From Mycolicibacter heraklionensis (GTDB lineage Bacteria; Actinomycetota; Actinomycetes; Mycobacteriales; Mycobacteriaceae), in the NCBI RefSeq assembly GCF_001021505.1, contig NZ_LDPO01000018.1:1-64000 (forward strand): a DNA stretch of 64,000 nt, in the 5' to 3' direction. Positions 27,601 through 36,200 of this stretch are shown here, one piece after another. Every line of letters begins with the position of its first letter. The first letter of the stretch is position 1. The notes under the pieces are model-generated. The model had not been told where the DNA came from. It saw nothing but the letters and a program-made list of their open reading frames with translations, and ran no database searches. The translations under genes and the position numbers were made by a program.

Positions 27601-30600
27601 GTGGCGTCGGCGGGAAGGGCGGCAACGCCGGTACCGGGTCGGCGGCGCTGGCCGGCGGTCTCGGCGGCAATGGTGGTTCGGGCGCTGACGGTGGCGACGC
27701 CGCGGCGGGCGTGACCGGTGCAGCGGGTTCGTTCGCCACCGGTGACGGCAATGGTGGTGCGGGTGGCAACGCCGGGACCGCCGGGGCCGGTGGTAACGGC
27801 GGCAATGGTGGTGCGGGTGGCACCAACGGCGACGGCAGCTCGGCAACCGGCGGGGCCGGTGGCAACGCCGGCAGCGGCGGCGATGGTGCCGCGGGCGGCA
27901 ACGGCGGTGCCGGCGCCAACGGCGACGTGAACAACATCAACGGCGGCAACGGTGGTCGCGGTGGTGACTCCAGCCAGGGCGGTGCCGCGGGCACGGCCGG
28001 TACCGGTGCGTCGACCGGCGCCGCCGGATCGCAGGGTGCCGGCGTCAGCGGCCCGGTGGGCAACGGCGGCAAGGGCGGCGACGGCTTCACCTCCAGCGCG
28101 GCCGGCGCGTCCGGCGGCAACGGCGGCCGCGGTGGCGACGGCGGCAACCTCGGCGACGGTGGCGACGGCGGGGCCGGCGGTGCCGGTGTCGCGGGCACCA
28201 ACGGCATCGCCGCCACGGTGGCGGGAGACAACGGCACCAGCGGTACCGACGGCGGGTCGGGCGGCAACGGCGGCGCGGGTGGCCTCGGCGGCGCGATCTC
28301 CGGTCATGGCGGCAACGGCGGTACCGGCGGTGCGGGCGCCCAGGGCGGAAACGCGGGTGCCGGCGCGGCCGGGACCAACGGCACCTATCTCAACAGCGGT
28401 GACGGTTCTGGGGAGAAGGGCGGCGACGCCGGTTCAGCCGGCAACGGCGGCCGGGGCGGCAACGGTGGTGCGGCCGGCGGCGTGGCCGCGGGTGGCTCCG
28501 GAGCCGGTGGCAGCGAGGGCGCGGCCGGGTCCGGAGGATCCGGTGGCGACGGTGCAGCCGGGGGCAACGGCGGTGACGGTGCGGCCGGCGACGCGTCCAA
28601 CCTCAACGGCGGCAACGGCGGAGCCGGGGGTAACTCGAGCACCGGTGGAACCGGCGGCGCGGCCGGTACCGGCGCAGGTCCTGCCACCAGCGGAACCGAC
28701 GGCAGCAGCCCGGCCGGTCCGGCAGGCAACGGCGGCGCCGGCGGTGCCGGCTTCGACAATGCGACCGGCGTCGGTGGCGATGGCGGTAAGGGCGGCGACG
28801 GCGGCAACATCGGCAACGGTGGAGCGGGCGGCGCAGGCGGCACCGGCGGCAACGGCACCGACGGCAACCAGGGCACGCTGGCCCACATCAGCGGCACCGA
28901 CGGCACCGCGGGCTTCCACGGCGGCAAGGGCGGCGACGGTGGTGTCGGCGGCTCGACGTCCGGCAACGGTGGCACCGGCGGTGTCGGCGGGGCCGGCGGC
29001 AGGGGCGGCAGCGGCGGCGACGGCGTCGCCGGCACCAGCGCCACGGTGGCCGGCGACTCCGGAACCGATGGCGGGTCCGGCGGCAACGGCCAGGCCGGCG
29101 GCTACGGCGGCGCCGGTGGCAACGGTGGCGCTGCCTCCAACGGGACCGCTGGTGCCAACGGCAACGGCGGCGCCGGCGGTGCTGGTGGTGACGCCGGCAC
29201 ACCGGGTGATGGCGGGAACGGCGCCAACGGCGATGCGCTGGCCATCAACGGCGGCAACGGCGGTGCGGGCGGTAACGCCGGCACCGCGGGCAGCGGCGGC
29301 GCCGGTGGTGCGCACGGCACCGGCGGCACCGGTGGGATCAACGGCGGTAACGGGGCCGACGGCACCGGCATCACTGGGCCGGCCGGTAACGGTGGTGCGG
29401 GCGGCGACGGCTACAACGCCGCCAACGACGCAGGCGCGGCCGGTGGTACCAGCGGCGGTGACGGCGGAGCCGGCGGCAACGGCGGCAACATCGGCAACGG
29501 CGGCAATGGTGGCGTCGGCGGTGACGGTAAGACCGGCGTCGGCGGCACCGGCGCGGCCGGCACCGCGGGCACCCTCGCAAACCCGAACGGCGGCGCCGGT
29601 GGTCAAGGCCTGGCCGGCGGCGACGGCGGCAAGGGTGGTGCGGGCGGCAACGGCGGGTCGCTGGCGGCCAACGTCGCCGGCAACGGCGGCAACGGCGGCA
29701 GCGGTGGAGCCGGCGGTGCCGGCGGCACCGGTGGCGCGGGGTATGACGCCAGCACCGGATCGGTGGCCGGCGCGAGCGGCGGTAACGGCGGTAACGGTGG
29801 CGAAGCCGGATCGGGCGGTACCGGAGGTGCCGGCGGCAATGCCGGCACCACCAGCCACGGCACCGTGGGCACCAACGGCAATGGTGGCAACGGCGGCAGC
29901 GCCGGCACCGCGGGCGAGGGCGGCCAGGGCGGCAACGGTGCCGCCGGCAATGCCAGCACCCCCAACGGCGGCAACGGCGGTAACGGCGGTGACCCGGGCA
30001 GCATCGCCGGCACTGGCGGAACGGGCGGCGCGGCCGGTACCACGGTCGGTGCCGGCGGCACCGACGGTACTGACGGCGCGAACGGAACCCAGGCCATCGG
30101 CCCGTCTGGCAACGGCGGCAACGGCGGCGCCGGCTACGACCCGTCCCACGACCCGAACGCGGCGGCGGGAGCCTCCGGCGGTGCGGGCGGCAAGGGCGGC
30201 AATGGCGGCGCGATCGGTAACGGTGGCGACGGTGGTGCCGGTGGTAGCGGTACGGCGGGGGTGGCCGGGCTCAGCGCCACCGTCGCGGGTGGCTCCGGTC
30301 TCGCGGGCCAGGACGGTGGCGCGGGCGGCAATGGCGGCGCCGGCGGACTCGGCGGCGCGCAGGCCGGTAACGGTGGCGCCGGTGGTGCGGGTGGCTCGGG
30401 CGCCGACGGTGGCCAGGGTGGCAGCGGCATGAACGGTGCTGCCGGTGCGGTGGCGTCGGGAGTCGCCGGGCAGGCCAACAACGGCCAAGACGGTGGCGAC
30501 GGCGCTATCGGCGGTAAAGGCGGTAACGGCGGCAACGGTGGTCTCGGTGGGACCGCGGCCCACGGCACCACCGGCAGCCTCGGTGCGGGTGGCAATGGTG

Positions 30601-30947
30601 GCAACGGCGGAGCCGACGGCACGGCGGGCAACGGTGGTGCCGGAGCAAACGGCGACGCCACCAACCACCACGGCGGTGACGGCGGCGACGGCGGCGACGT
30701 CGCCTACCCGAGCGCCGCGGGCGGCAATGCCGGTACCGGTTCCGGCAACGCCACGGCCGGCAGCGCGGGCAGCACCCCGACCGGCCCGGTCGGCAACGGC
30801 GGTAACGGCGGTGACGGCTGGAACAACACCGGAACATCCGGCACCGGCGGCGCTGGCGGTGCCGGTGGCGACGGCGGGAACCTCGGCCTGGGCGGCGACG
30901 GCGGCCACGGCGGTAACGGCCCGAACGGATCGGGCCCCAACGGCTGA
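24660..30947 (+). CDS. Exported PE-less PGRS repeat protein (gene 5, leader class A)
   Basis: I choose ATG 24660 (MTGKRQSARQ..., 2,095 aa) because AGGCAGGA sits just upstream. The longer frame from TTG 24648 would read through that site. The signal peptide covers residues 1-50, with an extended basic n-region, HRRVLGAG, an Ala-rich core and AQA|D cleavage. From there to about residue 450 the protein is very close to gene 2: the same FDWLLELFNPAAWPAAEVD, MPLHAGMLDWIESPLG, FGFGSLIIGNGATG, and later FDVAAYNAAHAG. This indicates a gene 2/gene 5 duplication that jumped over genes 3 and 4. The rest is PGRS with aromatic blocks about every 220 residues, two of them exactly 657 bp apart. A strong intrinsic terminator follows 17 bp after the stop. 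Export is inferred; molecular function is unknown. Confidence 0.92.
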   Translation: MTGKRQSARQTGAGRRMAGSHRRVLGAGSAAAAFLAFGMTPLVSAPAAQADGEFDWLLELFNPAAWPAAEVDTTGGLDWASLFDSSAGLASGDPFDLSAYIDEFVYMPLHAGMLDWIESPLGIQVDTFINDTFGFGSLIIGNGATGVAGVDGGNGGAGGWLFGNGGDGVDGGDGGAAGLFGNGGAGGAGLAGLAGGDGGAGGSWMGVGGSGGAGGEGGGAGGNGGDGTGWLFGSGGAGGAGGIGAAGAAGLAGATGVWASDGNGAVGGNGVVGGNGGNGGAGGKASGFFGNGGNGGVGGAGGVGGNGGRGGDGAAGEWDEAASNGNGGVGAGGGDGANGGQGGQGGLGGAGTSLGSAGVNGLGGQGGAGGNAGIAGDGGAGLEATSEHPDGGNGGDGGNPGAIGHGGEGGLTGGSTTERAASGADGQAATSGGNGGNGGAGFDVAAYNAAHAGELGFKALTFAGGNGGLGGNAGAVGDGGTGGNGGNGGDGGKGGNSGVLLENGHGGKGGAGGNGGNGGAGGAGGWEAGQGGAGGTGGKGGAGGVGGDALNPNSGTGGDGGVGGRGGLGGAGGAGYTGAAGVQGVNDGAGENGGNGGAGGTGGEGGAGGNAGHGATSNGGNGNGGAGGKGGDAGAGGNGGRGADGDATHLDGGQGGNGGNAGVEGAGGAGGSAGTGGNGGTAGLHGASGNQVTGGGNGGDGGDGFTSTVAGASGGNGGAGGNGGNLGNGGNGGAGGNGVAGNNGVGTDASGNGNSGTSGGSGGVGGKGGNAGTGSAALTGGLGGNGGSGANGGDAAAGVTGAAGSFATGDGNGGAGGNAGTAGAGGNGGNGGAGGTNGDGSSASTGTGGNAGNGGAGAKGGDGGAGANGDASHLNGGNGGRGGDSSQGGAAGTAGTGASTGAAGSQGAGVGGPAGNGGKGGDGFTSSAAGASGGNGGAGGDGGNLGNGGDGGAGGNGVAGINGVGTDAGGNGNSGTSGGSGGVGGKGGNAGTGSAALAGGLGGNGGSGADGGDAAAGVTGAAGSFATGDGNGGAGGNAGTAGAGGNGGNGGAGGTNGDGSSATGGAGGNAGSGGDGAAGGNGGAGANGDVNNINGGNGGRGGDSSQGGAAGTAGTGASTGAAGSQGAGVSGPVGNGGKGGDGFTSSAAGASGGNGGRGGDGGNLGDGGDGGAGGAGVAGTNGIAATVAGDNGTSGTDGGSGGNGGAGGLGGAISGHGGNGGTGGAGAQGGNAGAGAAGTNGTYLNSGDGSGEKGGDAGSAGNGGRGGNGGAAGGVAAGGSGAGGSEGAAGSGGSGGDGAAGGNGGDGAAGDASNLNGGNGGAGGNSSTGGTGGAAGTGAGPATSGTDGSSPAGPAGNGGAGGAGFDNATGVGGDGGKGGDGGNIGNGGAGGAGGTGGNGTDGNQGTLAHISGTDGTAGFHGGKGGDGGVGGSTSGNGGTGGVGGAGGRGGSGGDGVAGTSATVAGDSGTDGGSGGNGQAGGYGGAGGNGGAASNGTAGANGNGGAGGAGGDAGTPGDGGNGANGDALAINGGNGGAGGNAGTAGSGGAGGAHGTGGTGGINGGNGADGTGITGPAGNGGAGGDGYNAANDAGAAGGTSGGDGGAGGNGGNIGNGGNGGVGGDGKTGVGGTGAAGTAGTLANPNGGAGGQGLAGGDGGKGGAGGNGGSLAANVAGNGGNGGSGGAGGAGGTGGAGYDASTGSVAGASGGNGGNGGEAGSGGTGGAGGNAGTTSHGTVGTNGNGGNGGSAGTAGEGGQGGNGAAGNASTPNGGNGGNGGDPGSIAGTGGTGGAAGTTVGAGGTDGTDGANGTQAIGPSGNGGNGGAGYDPSHDPNAAAGASGGAGGKGGNGGAIGNGGDGGAGGSGTAGVAGLSATVAGGSGLAGQDGGAGGNGGAGGLGGAQAGNGGAGGAGGSGADGGQGGSGMNGAAGAVASGVAGQANNGQDGGDGAIGGKGGNGGNGGLGGTAAHGTTGSLGAGGNGGNGGADGTAGNGGAGANGDATNHHGGDGGDGGDVAYPSAAGGNAGTGSGNATAGSAGSTPTGPVGNGGNGGDGWNNTGTSGTGGAGGAGGDGGNLGLGGDGGHGGNGPNGSGPNG
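26772..30818 (+). repeat. Long-period tandem repeat in gene 5 (six periods, two exactly 657 bp)
   Basis: Aromatic anchors begin at 26772 (FTSTVAG), 27429 (FTSSAAG), 28086 (FTSSAAG), 28752 (FDNATG), 29412 (YNAANDAG), 30135 (YDPSHDPNAAAG) and 30819 (WNNTGTSG). Spacings are 657, 657, 666, 660, 723 and 684 bp. Units 26772-27428 and 27429-28085 are close copies, sharing VGTDA.GNGNSGTSGG and GSFATGDGNGGAGGNAG. The later units are diverged, so the array has a young part and an old part. Confidence 0.85.
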
Positions 30948-30963
30948 TCCTGCTTCGATAGAC

Positions 30964-31007
30964 CGACGCGGCTACCCCGGCAACGGGGTGGCCGCGTCGC
31001 TCTTTTG
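30964..31007 (+). terminator. Intrinsic terminator after gene 5
   Basis: Bases 30964-30979 and 30984-30999 pair in a 16-bp stem (one G-T pair) closed by a GCAA loop. CTCTTTT follows at once. It lies 17 bp after the gene 5 stop and is the most classical terminator in the window. Confidence 0.88.
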
Positions 31008-31520
31008 GGCGGGAGAGGGAGAAACGGTAGTCCTTATCGCGAACAGTTGTCCTTATTGCCACAGGTGGCGACGTGTTACTGAACGGTAATCCGGACAACG
31101 GAATCGCAATGGACGCGAATTCCCGCTTACCTCGTAGCAACCCTGCGCAGAAGCTTTTGTAGCTGGACCGGCGCATGCGGGTGCCGCCGCGCCGTCGGAG
31201 GCGATCCAACTGCCATGAGAGGCGATCCGCCAACTGGTGCGCGCCTGGCTGCTGAGACGACTCGGCACCCGGTTGCCGGCACCCGGTGGCCGTAGTCGAC
31301 GCAGTCGGCGGCGGGCGATTCGGGGCCGACAACTGCCAGCAAACTCATTGAACGCCCGATCATATTGCTGACAACCGCTGGCGGGACCCTAAGCTGTCAG
31401 TAAGCTGTGAAATGCGGAGAAACCACTTGAGTTATAAGTCTCCTTACGGAGCATCACTAACCGTAATCAAGGGTCACAAGCATGGATGCAGTTCCTTTGG
31501 TCTGCTGGAGTGCACTGGGG
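31008..31520. other. Gene-free spacer between gene 5 and gene 6
   Basis: About 510 bp with no PGRS character and no frame that I would call a gene. Base composition is more even than in the flanking genes. Short frames on both strands lack ribosome binding sites and any recognisable protein features. It probably holds only upstream regulatory DNA for gene 6, whose promoter candidate begins at its right edge. Confidence 0.6.
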
Positions 31521-31548
31521 TTGACTGATCCTGAATCGTTGTTAACGT
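31521..31548 (+). promoter_or_regulatory. Predicted promoter of gene 6 (TTGACT-N16-TAACGT)
   Basis: TTGACT at 31521-31526 and TAACGT at 31543-31548 are 16 bases apart and preceded by GGGG. The same arrangement (GGGGTTGACT, 16 bases, TAGCCT) stands before gene 7 at an equal distance from the start codon, and a third copy occurs at 60284. The predicted transcript would start near 31555. That leaves a leader of about 55 bases and rules out the upstream in-frame ATG at 31549. Confidence 0.7.
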
Positions 31549-31592
31549 ATGTCCTCAGTTGAAAATTACTGTGCTGGCGTTGAGCGTTGGCT

Positions 31593-31602
31593 AAAGGGGG
31601 AA
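31593..31602 (+). promoter_or_regulatory. Ribosome binding site deciding the gene 6 start
   Basis: AAAGGGGGAA ends six bases before GTG 31609. It supports GTG 31609 (MARHRRGG...) over the in-frame ATG 31549. The paralogue, gene 7, starts at the same point of the protein (MSRHRQSG...). Confidence 0.75.
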
Positions 31603-31608
31603 GACGCC

Positions 31609-33207
31609 GTGGCTCGTCATCGTCGGGGTGGATTTAAGGCTCATAGCAGCAACCGTGTCTTTGGCGCCGGGACCGCGGTCGGTGCGTTTCTGGCGTTCGG
31701 GCTGGGGCCCTGGGCCGGGGCGCCGGCCGCGCATGCCGATTTTGACGATGTGTTGGCCGACCTGTTGGGTGCCGACCTGGGTAACGCCGTTGCGGATCTG
31801 GGTGCCAACTGGGCTGACCAGGCTGCCTGGTCGGTGGTTCTGGATCCCGGCAGCTGGTCGCCCTTCTTCGACCGCCTCGGTGAGCCGGCCATCTGGGATG
31901 CGATCCTTGCGGATCTGAATCTGGCCGGGATCGGGGTGGCGTCGCTGGATCTGCCCGGTTCTGCCGATGCGTCGTTCAATTGGGCCGACATCAATTGGCT
32001 GATGCCGTTCGGTGATGGCGCAGACGGCACGGCCGCTCACCCCGACGGTGGCGCCGGTGGGTGGATCTATGGCAATGGTGGTGCGGGTTGGGATGCCGAC
32101 GGCACCGGTTCCAGCGACGATGGCGGCGCCGGCGGCCAGAGCGGCCTGTTCGGCGGTAGCGGCGGTGCCGGTGGTGACGGCTTCGGCACCGGCGACGGTG
32201 GTGACGGTGGCGGCGCCGGTTGGTTCGCCTGGTTCAGCCACGGTGGCGTCGGCGGTGTCGGTGGCGGTGACGGTGGTGCCGGTGGCGACGGCGGTAGCGG
32301 CGCCTCATCCGCGTGGTTCAGCGACGGTGGTGCTGGTGGTGCCGGTGGCGCCGGTGGCGGTGACGGTGGCAACGGTGGTGGCACCGGGTGGTTGTCCTGG
32401 TTCAGCGACGGTGGTGCCGGCGGCGCCGGTGGTAGCGGCGGTGGTGACGGTGGCAACGGCGGCAGCGTCGGCATCTTCTCCTGGTTCAGCAACGGTGGCG
32501 CCGGTGGTAACGGCACTGACGCAGTCGATTTGGGCACGCCTGGCGGTAATGGCGGCAACGGCGGCGACGCGGCGCTGTGGGGTGCCTTCAGCGCCGCCGG
32601 TATCGGTGGTAACGGTGGCAACGGCGTGGCCGGTCTCGCGGGTGCGGCCGGCAGCTTCGCCAACGGGGGCGACGGTAACGGTGGTTCCGGCGGTAACGGT
32701 GGTGCCGGCGGTAACGGCGGTACCGGTGGTAGGGGCTCGAACTGGTTCGGCGCCGGCGGTAAGGGCGGCGCGGCCGGTGACGGTGGTAAGGGCGGTGCCG
32801 GTGGCGACGGCGCCGACGGTGCTGACGGCTCCGTGGCCGGCGCCGACGGAACTAACGGTGGAAACGGCGGCGTCGGTGGTAACGGCGGCGCGGCAGGCCA
32901 GGCCGGTGCCGGTGGCGCGGGCGGCTGGTTCATGGGTAACGGCGCGTCCGGCGCGGCCGGCAGTCAGGACTCCGGCGGTGTGGGCGGTAACGGCGGCGAC
33001 GGCGGCGACGGCGTCGACGGTGCGAACGGCACCGCGGGAACCGCGGCGGACCCCGACGGTACCGACGGTCAGGCCGGCGGCCACGGCGGCAACGCCGGTC
33101 TGGCCGGGGCGGGTGGCCAGGGTCCGGCTGGTCAGGCCGCCAGCGGCACGGCGGGCACGGCCGGTAAGGGTGGCAGTCGGCGGCGAGGGCTACAACGCGG
33201 CGACTGA
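31609..33207 (+). CDS. 5' part of frameshifted giant PGRS gene 6 (leader class C)
   Basis: Translation from GTG 31609 gives 532 residues before a premature TGA at 33205-33207. Residues 1-43 are a signal peptide (SSNRVFGAGTAVGAFLAFG core, AHA|D cleavage). The following non-repetitive domain of roughly 90 residues is specific to genes 6 and 7: DFDDVLADLLGADLGNAVAD, LDPGSWSPFFDRLG, and ASFNWADINWLMPFGDG. It lacks the PMH...DWI segment of genes 2-5. The PGRS part begins with a fourfold 84-bp repeat carrying WFS. Up to residue 522 the protein parallels gene 7. It then switches to a non-PGRS tail (SRRRGLQRGD) because about eight bases are missing around 33175. Read in frame +2, the PGRS sequence resumes at once as VGGEGYNAATD and runs to 46030. 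If the shift is real, only a short secreted fragment is made. Confidence 0.85.
   Translation: MARHRRGGFKAHSSNRVFGAGTAVGAFLAFGLGPWAGAPAAHADFDDVLADLLGADLGNAVADLGANWADQAAWSVVLDPGSWSPFFDRLGEPAIWDAILADLNLAGIGVASLDLPGSADASFNWADINWLMPFGDGADGTAAHPDGGAGGWIYGNGGAGWDADGTGSSDDGGAGGQSGLFGGSGGAGGDGFGTGDGGDGGGAGWFAWFSHGGVGGVGGGDGGAGGDGGSGASSAWFSDGGAGGAGGAGGGDGGNGGGTGWLSWFSDGGAGGAGGSGGGDGGNGGSVGIFSWFSNGGAGGNGTDAVDLGTPGGNGGNGGDAALWGAFSAAGIGGNGGNGVAGLAGAAGSFANGGDGNGGSGGNGGAGGNGGTGGRGSNWFGAGGKGGAAGDGGKGGAGGDGADGADGSVAGADGTNGGNGGVGGNGGAAGQAGAGGAGGWFMGNGASGAAGSQDSGGVGGNGGDGGDGVDGANGTAGTAADPDGTDGQAGGHGGNAGLAGAGGQGPAGQAASGTAGTAGKGGSRRRGLQRGD
32230..32565 (+). repeat. 84-bp tandem repeat with Trp-Phe-Ser core, four copies
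   Basis: The WFS codons start at 32230, 32314, 32398 and 32482, exactly 84 bp (28 residues) apart. Each unit reads WFSxGGxGGxGG.GGGDGGxGG.. and ends just before the next Trp. Gene 7 has a single copy of this unit at the matching position (AWFSQGG, about 47026), so the array expanded in gene 6 after the two genes separated. Confidence 0.9.
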
Positions 33208-36200
33208 CGCGACCGCGCCGGCCGGGACTGCCGGTGGCAATGGCGGCGCCGGTGGCGACGCCGGCCTGGGTGGTCTGCAGGCTGACGGCATCACGCATGG
33301 TGTGTCGGGTGCGGCCGGTGTCGGTGGTGCCGGCGGTGACGGCAAGGACGGTGCTGCTGGTGCCGCGGGCACGGCGTTGGACCCCAACGGCAAGGCCGGT
33401 CAGGCCGGTGGCGCCGGTGGTAACGGCGGCCAGGGCGGCCTGAAGGCCGACGGCACGCGTGCTGCGCAGGGTGCCGGTGGCGACGGTGGTGCCGGTGGCA
33501 AGGGCGGTGCCGGGTATGACGCCGTCGCTGCGGGCGCGGCCGCCGGCACGTCCGGTGGTAACGGCGGTGTCGGTGGCGATGGTGGGACCGGTGGCACCGG
33601 TTCCGTTGCGGGCCAGCACGGCGTCGGTGGCGTCGGTGGCAAGGGTGGCTCGGGTACCGATGGCGCCAACGGTGGCGCCGGCACGAACGGTGATGCCGCC
33701 AACCACGACGGCGGCGCGGGCGGCAATGGTGGCAATGGTGGTAACGCCGGTGTCGGTGGCGCCGGTGGTGACTCCGGTGGCGGCAACCACGCCGCCAGCG
33801 GCGCCAACGGTGTCGCGGGTAAGGGCGGCAACGGTGGTGTCGGCGGCGCCGGGTATGACGCCGCCTTGGATGCGACTGCTGCGGCCGGGACTGCTGGTGG
33901 CAATGGTGGTGCCGGCGGTAATGCGGGCCTGGGTGGTCTGCAGGCCGACGGCACGACGCGGGCGGCGGCGGGTACCGCCGCCGTCGGTGGCAACGGTGGT
34001 GACGGCAAGGACGGCCAGGACGGTGTCAATGGCACCCAGGCCAACCCGGACGGCACGGCCGGCCAGGCCGGTGGCGCCGGCGGCAACGGCGGCCAAGGTG
34101 GCCTGACCGGCGACGGCGTGACTCGTGCCGCCACCGGTGACGGTGGCGACGGTGGTGCCGGCGGCAAGGGTGGCGCCGGTTACACCGGCTTGGCTGGGGC
34201 TACCGCAGGCTCGGCCGGCGAGAACGGCGGCAACGGTGGTGCCGGTGGTGCCGGTGGTGTCGGTGGTACCGGTACCCACGCGGGTGACCACGGCGCCGGC
34301 GGCGTCGGTGGCAACGGCGGATCCGGTGGTGCGGGTACCGCGGGTGCGAACGGTGTCGACGGCACCGCCACCCATGTGGACGGCACGGCGGGTCAGGCCG
34401 GCGGCGCCGGCGGTAACGCCGGCAAGGGCGGCGTCGGCGGCGACAACGGTGACGGGACCACCGCCACCGCCGGCAACGACGGCTCGGCCGGTGTCGGTGG
34501 CAAGGGTGGTGCCGGCGGCAAGGGCTTCGACGGTGTCGACGGCTCCAACACCGGCGTCGGGCGGATTGACGGCACCAACGGTGGCGCCGGTGGCGCCGGT
34601 GGTGACGGTGGCCTGGGTGGTCTGAAGACCGACGGGACTCGCGCCGCGCAGGGCGACGGCGGTGCCGGTGGTGCCGGCGGTAAGGGCGGAAACGGTGGCA
34701 ACGGTGTGGCCGGAGCTACCGCGGGTGCCAGTGGCACCAACGGTGGTGTCGGCGGCAACGGTGGCGCCGGTGGCGTGGGCGGCCACGGCACCAACAACGG
34801 CGCGGTCGGTGGCGGCGGTGTCGGTGGCAACGGTGGCAACGGTGGCGCGGGCGCCACCGGCGCGGCCGGCGTCGACGGCACGGCTTCGCACGTGGACGGC
34901 ACCGCCGGCGGTAACGGCGGTGCGGGCGGTAACGCGGGCAAGGCCGGTACCGGTGGCCTCAGTGGCGCCGGTGTCGCGGCCGCAGGCGGAACCGACGGCA
35001 CGGCCGGTGCCGGTGGTGCCGGTGGTCAGGGCGGTAAGGGCTTCAACGGTGCCGACTCCACCAGCGCCGGTGTTTCCGGTGGCAATGGTGGTTCCGGTGG
35101 CGCCGGCGGTAACGGCGGCCAGGGTGGCCTGAAGGCTGACGGCGTCACGCGTGTCGCCGATGGCGCCGGTGGCAATGGTGGTGCCGGCGGTACCGGTGGT
35201 AAGGGGTACACGGGTAAGGCGGGTGTTGACGCCTCGGTTGCCGGTGGTGACGGTGGTGCGGGTGAGTCGGGCACCAGTGGTGGTAATGGTGGTGCCGGTG
35301 GTGCGGCCGGTACGGGTTCGACGGCGGGTCAGCAGGGTGTTGGTGGCGCCGGTGGTGCTGGTGGCGCCGGTGGTGCCGGCGGTAAGGGTGCTGCGGGCTC
35401 GGCTGGTACGGCGTCGCATGTCGACGGCCAGGACGGCGGTAACGGTGGTGCCGGTGGTAACGCCGGCGCTGGTGGTGTTGGTGGTGTGGGCAAGGGTGGT
35501 CAGGCCGCCGGTGGTGCCAATGGCACCGCTGGTGTGGGTGGCGCCGGCGCTCAGGGTGGTCAGGGCTTCAACGGTGCCGACTCCACCAGTGCTGGGGTTT
35601 CCGGTGGCAATGGTGGTTCCGGTGGCGCCGGCGGTAACGGTGGTGCCGGTGGCCAGCAGGTGGGTGGCGGAACTGCTGCCCAGGGTGCCGGTGGCAATGG
35701 TGGTGCCGGCGGTAAGGGCGGCGCCGGCTATGACGCGGTCGCCGCGGGTGCGGGCGCGGGTGTCTCGGGTACCAATGGTGGTGTCGGCGGCGACGGTGGC
35801 GCTGGTGGTACCGGATCCGGACCGGGCGACCACGGTGCTGGTGGCGTCGGTGGCGCTGGTGGTGGCGGCACTGATGGTGCCAATGGCGCGGCCGGTACTA
35901 CAGGTACCGCTGAGGACCACACCGGCGGTGCCGGTGGCAATGGTGGCGATGGTGGTAACGCCGGTGCCGGTGGCGCCGGCGGTTCGTCCGGTGGTGGTAA
36001 CTACGCCACGGCGGGCACCAATGGTTCGGCCGGTAAGGGCGGCTCCGGTGGCGCCGGTGGCGCCGGGTATGACGCTGCCGCGGATGCGACTGCTGCGGCG
36101 GGTACCGCCGGTGGCAACGGTGGTGTCGGTGGTAACGCCGGCCATGGCGGCCTAGAGGTCGGTGGCGGCCACGCCACCGACGGCACTGCCGGTATCGGCG

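Noticed and set aside
31053..31363. Short - strand frames in the spacer before gene 6
   Set aside because: Arg/Pro/Ser-rich translations without ribosome binding site, conserved motif or membrane segment. Treated as non-coding.
31549..31608. Upstream in-frame ATG at 31549 as the start of gene 6
   Set aside because: It overlaps the predicted -10 region, lacks a ribosome binding site, and adds residues with no counterpart in gene 7. GTG 31609 has AAAGGGGGAA and aligns with the paralogue.
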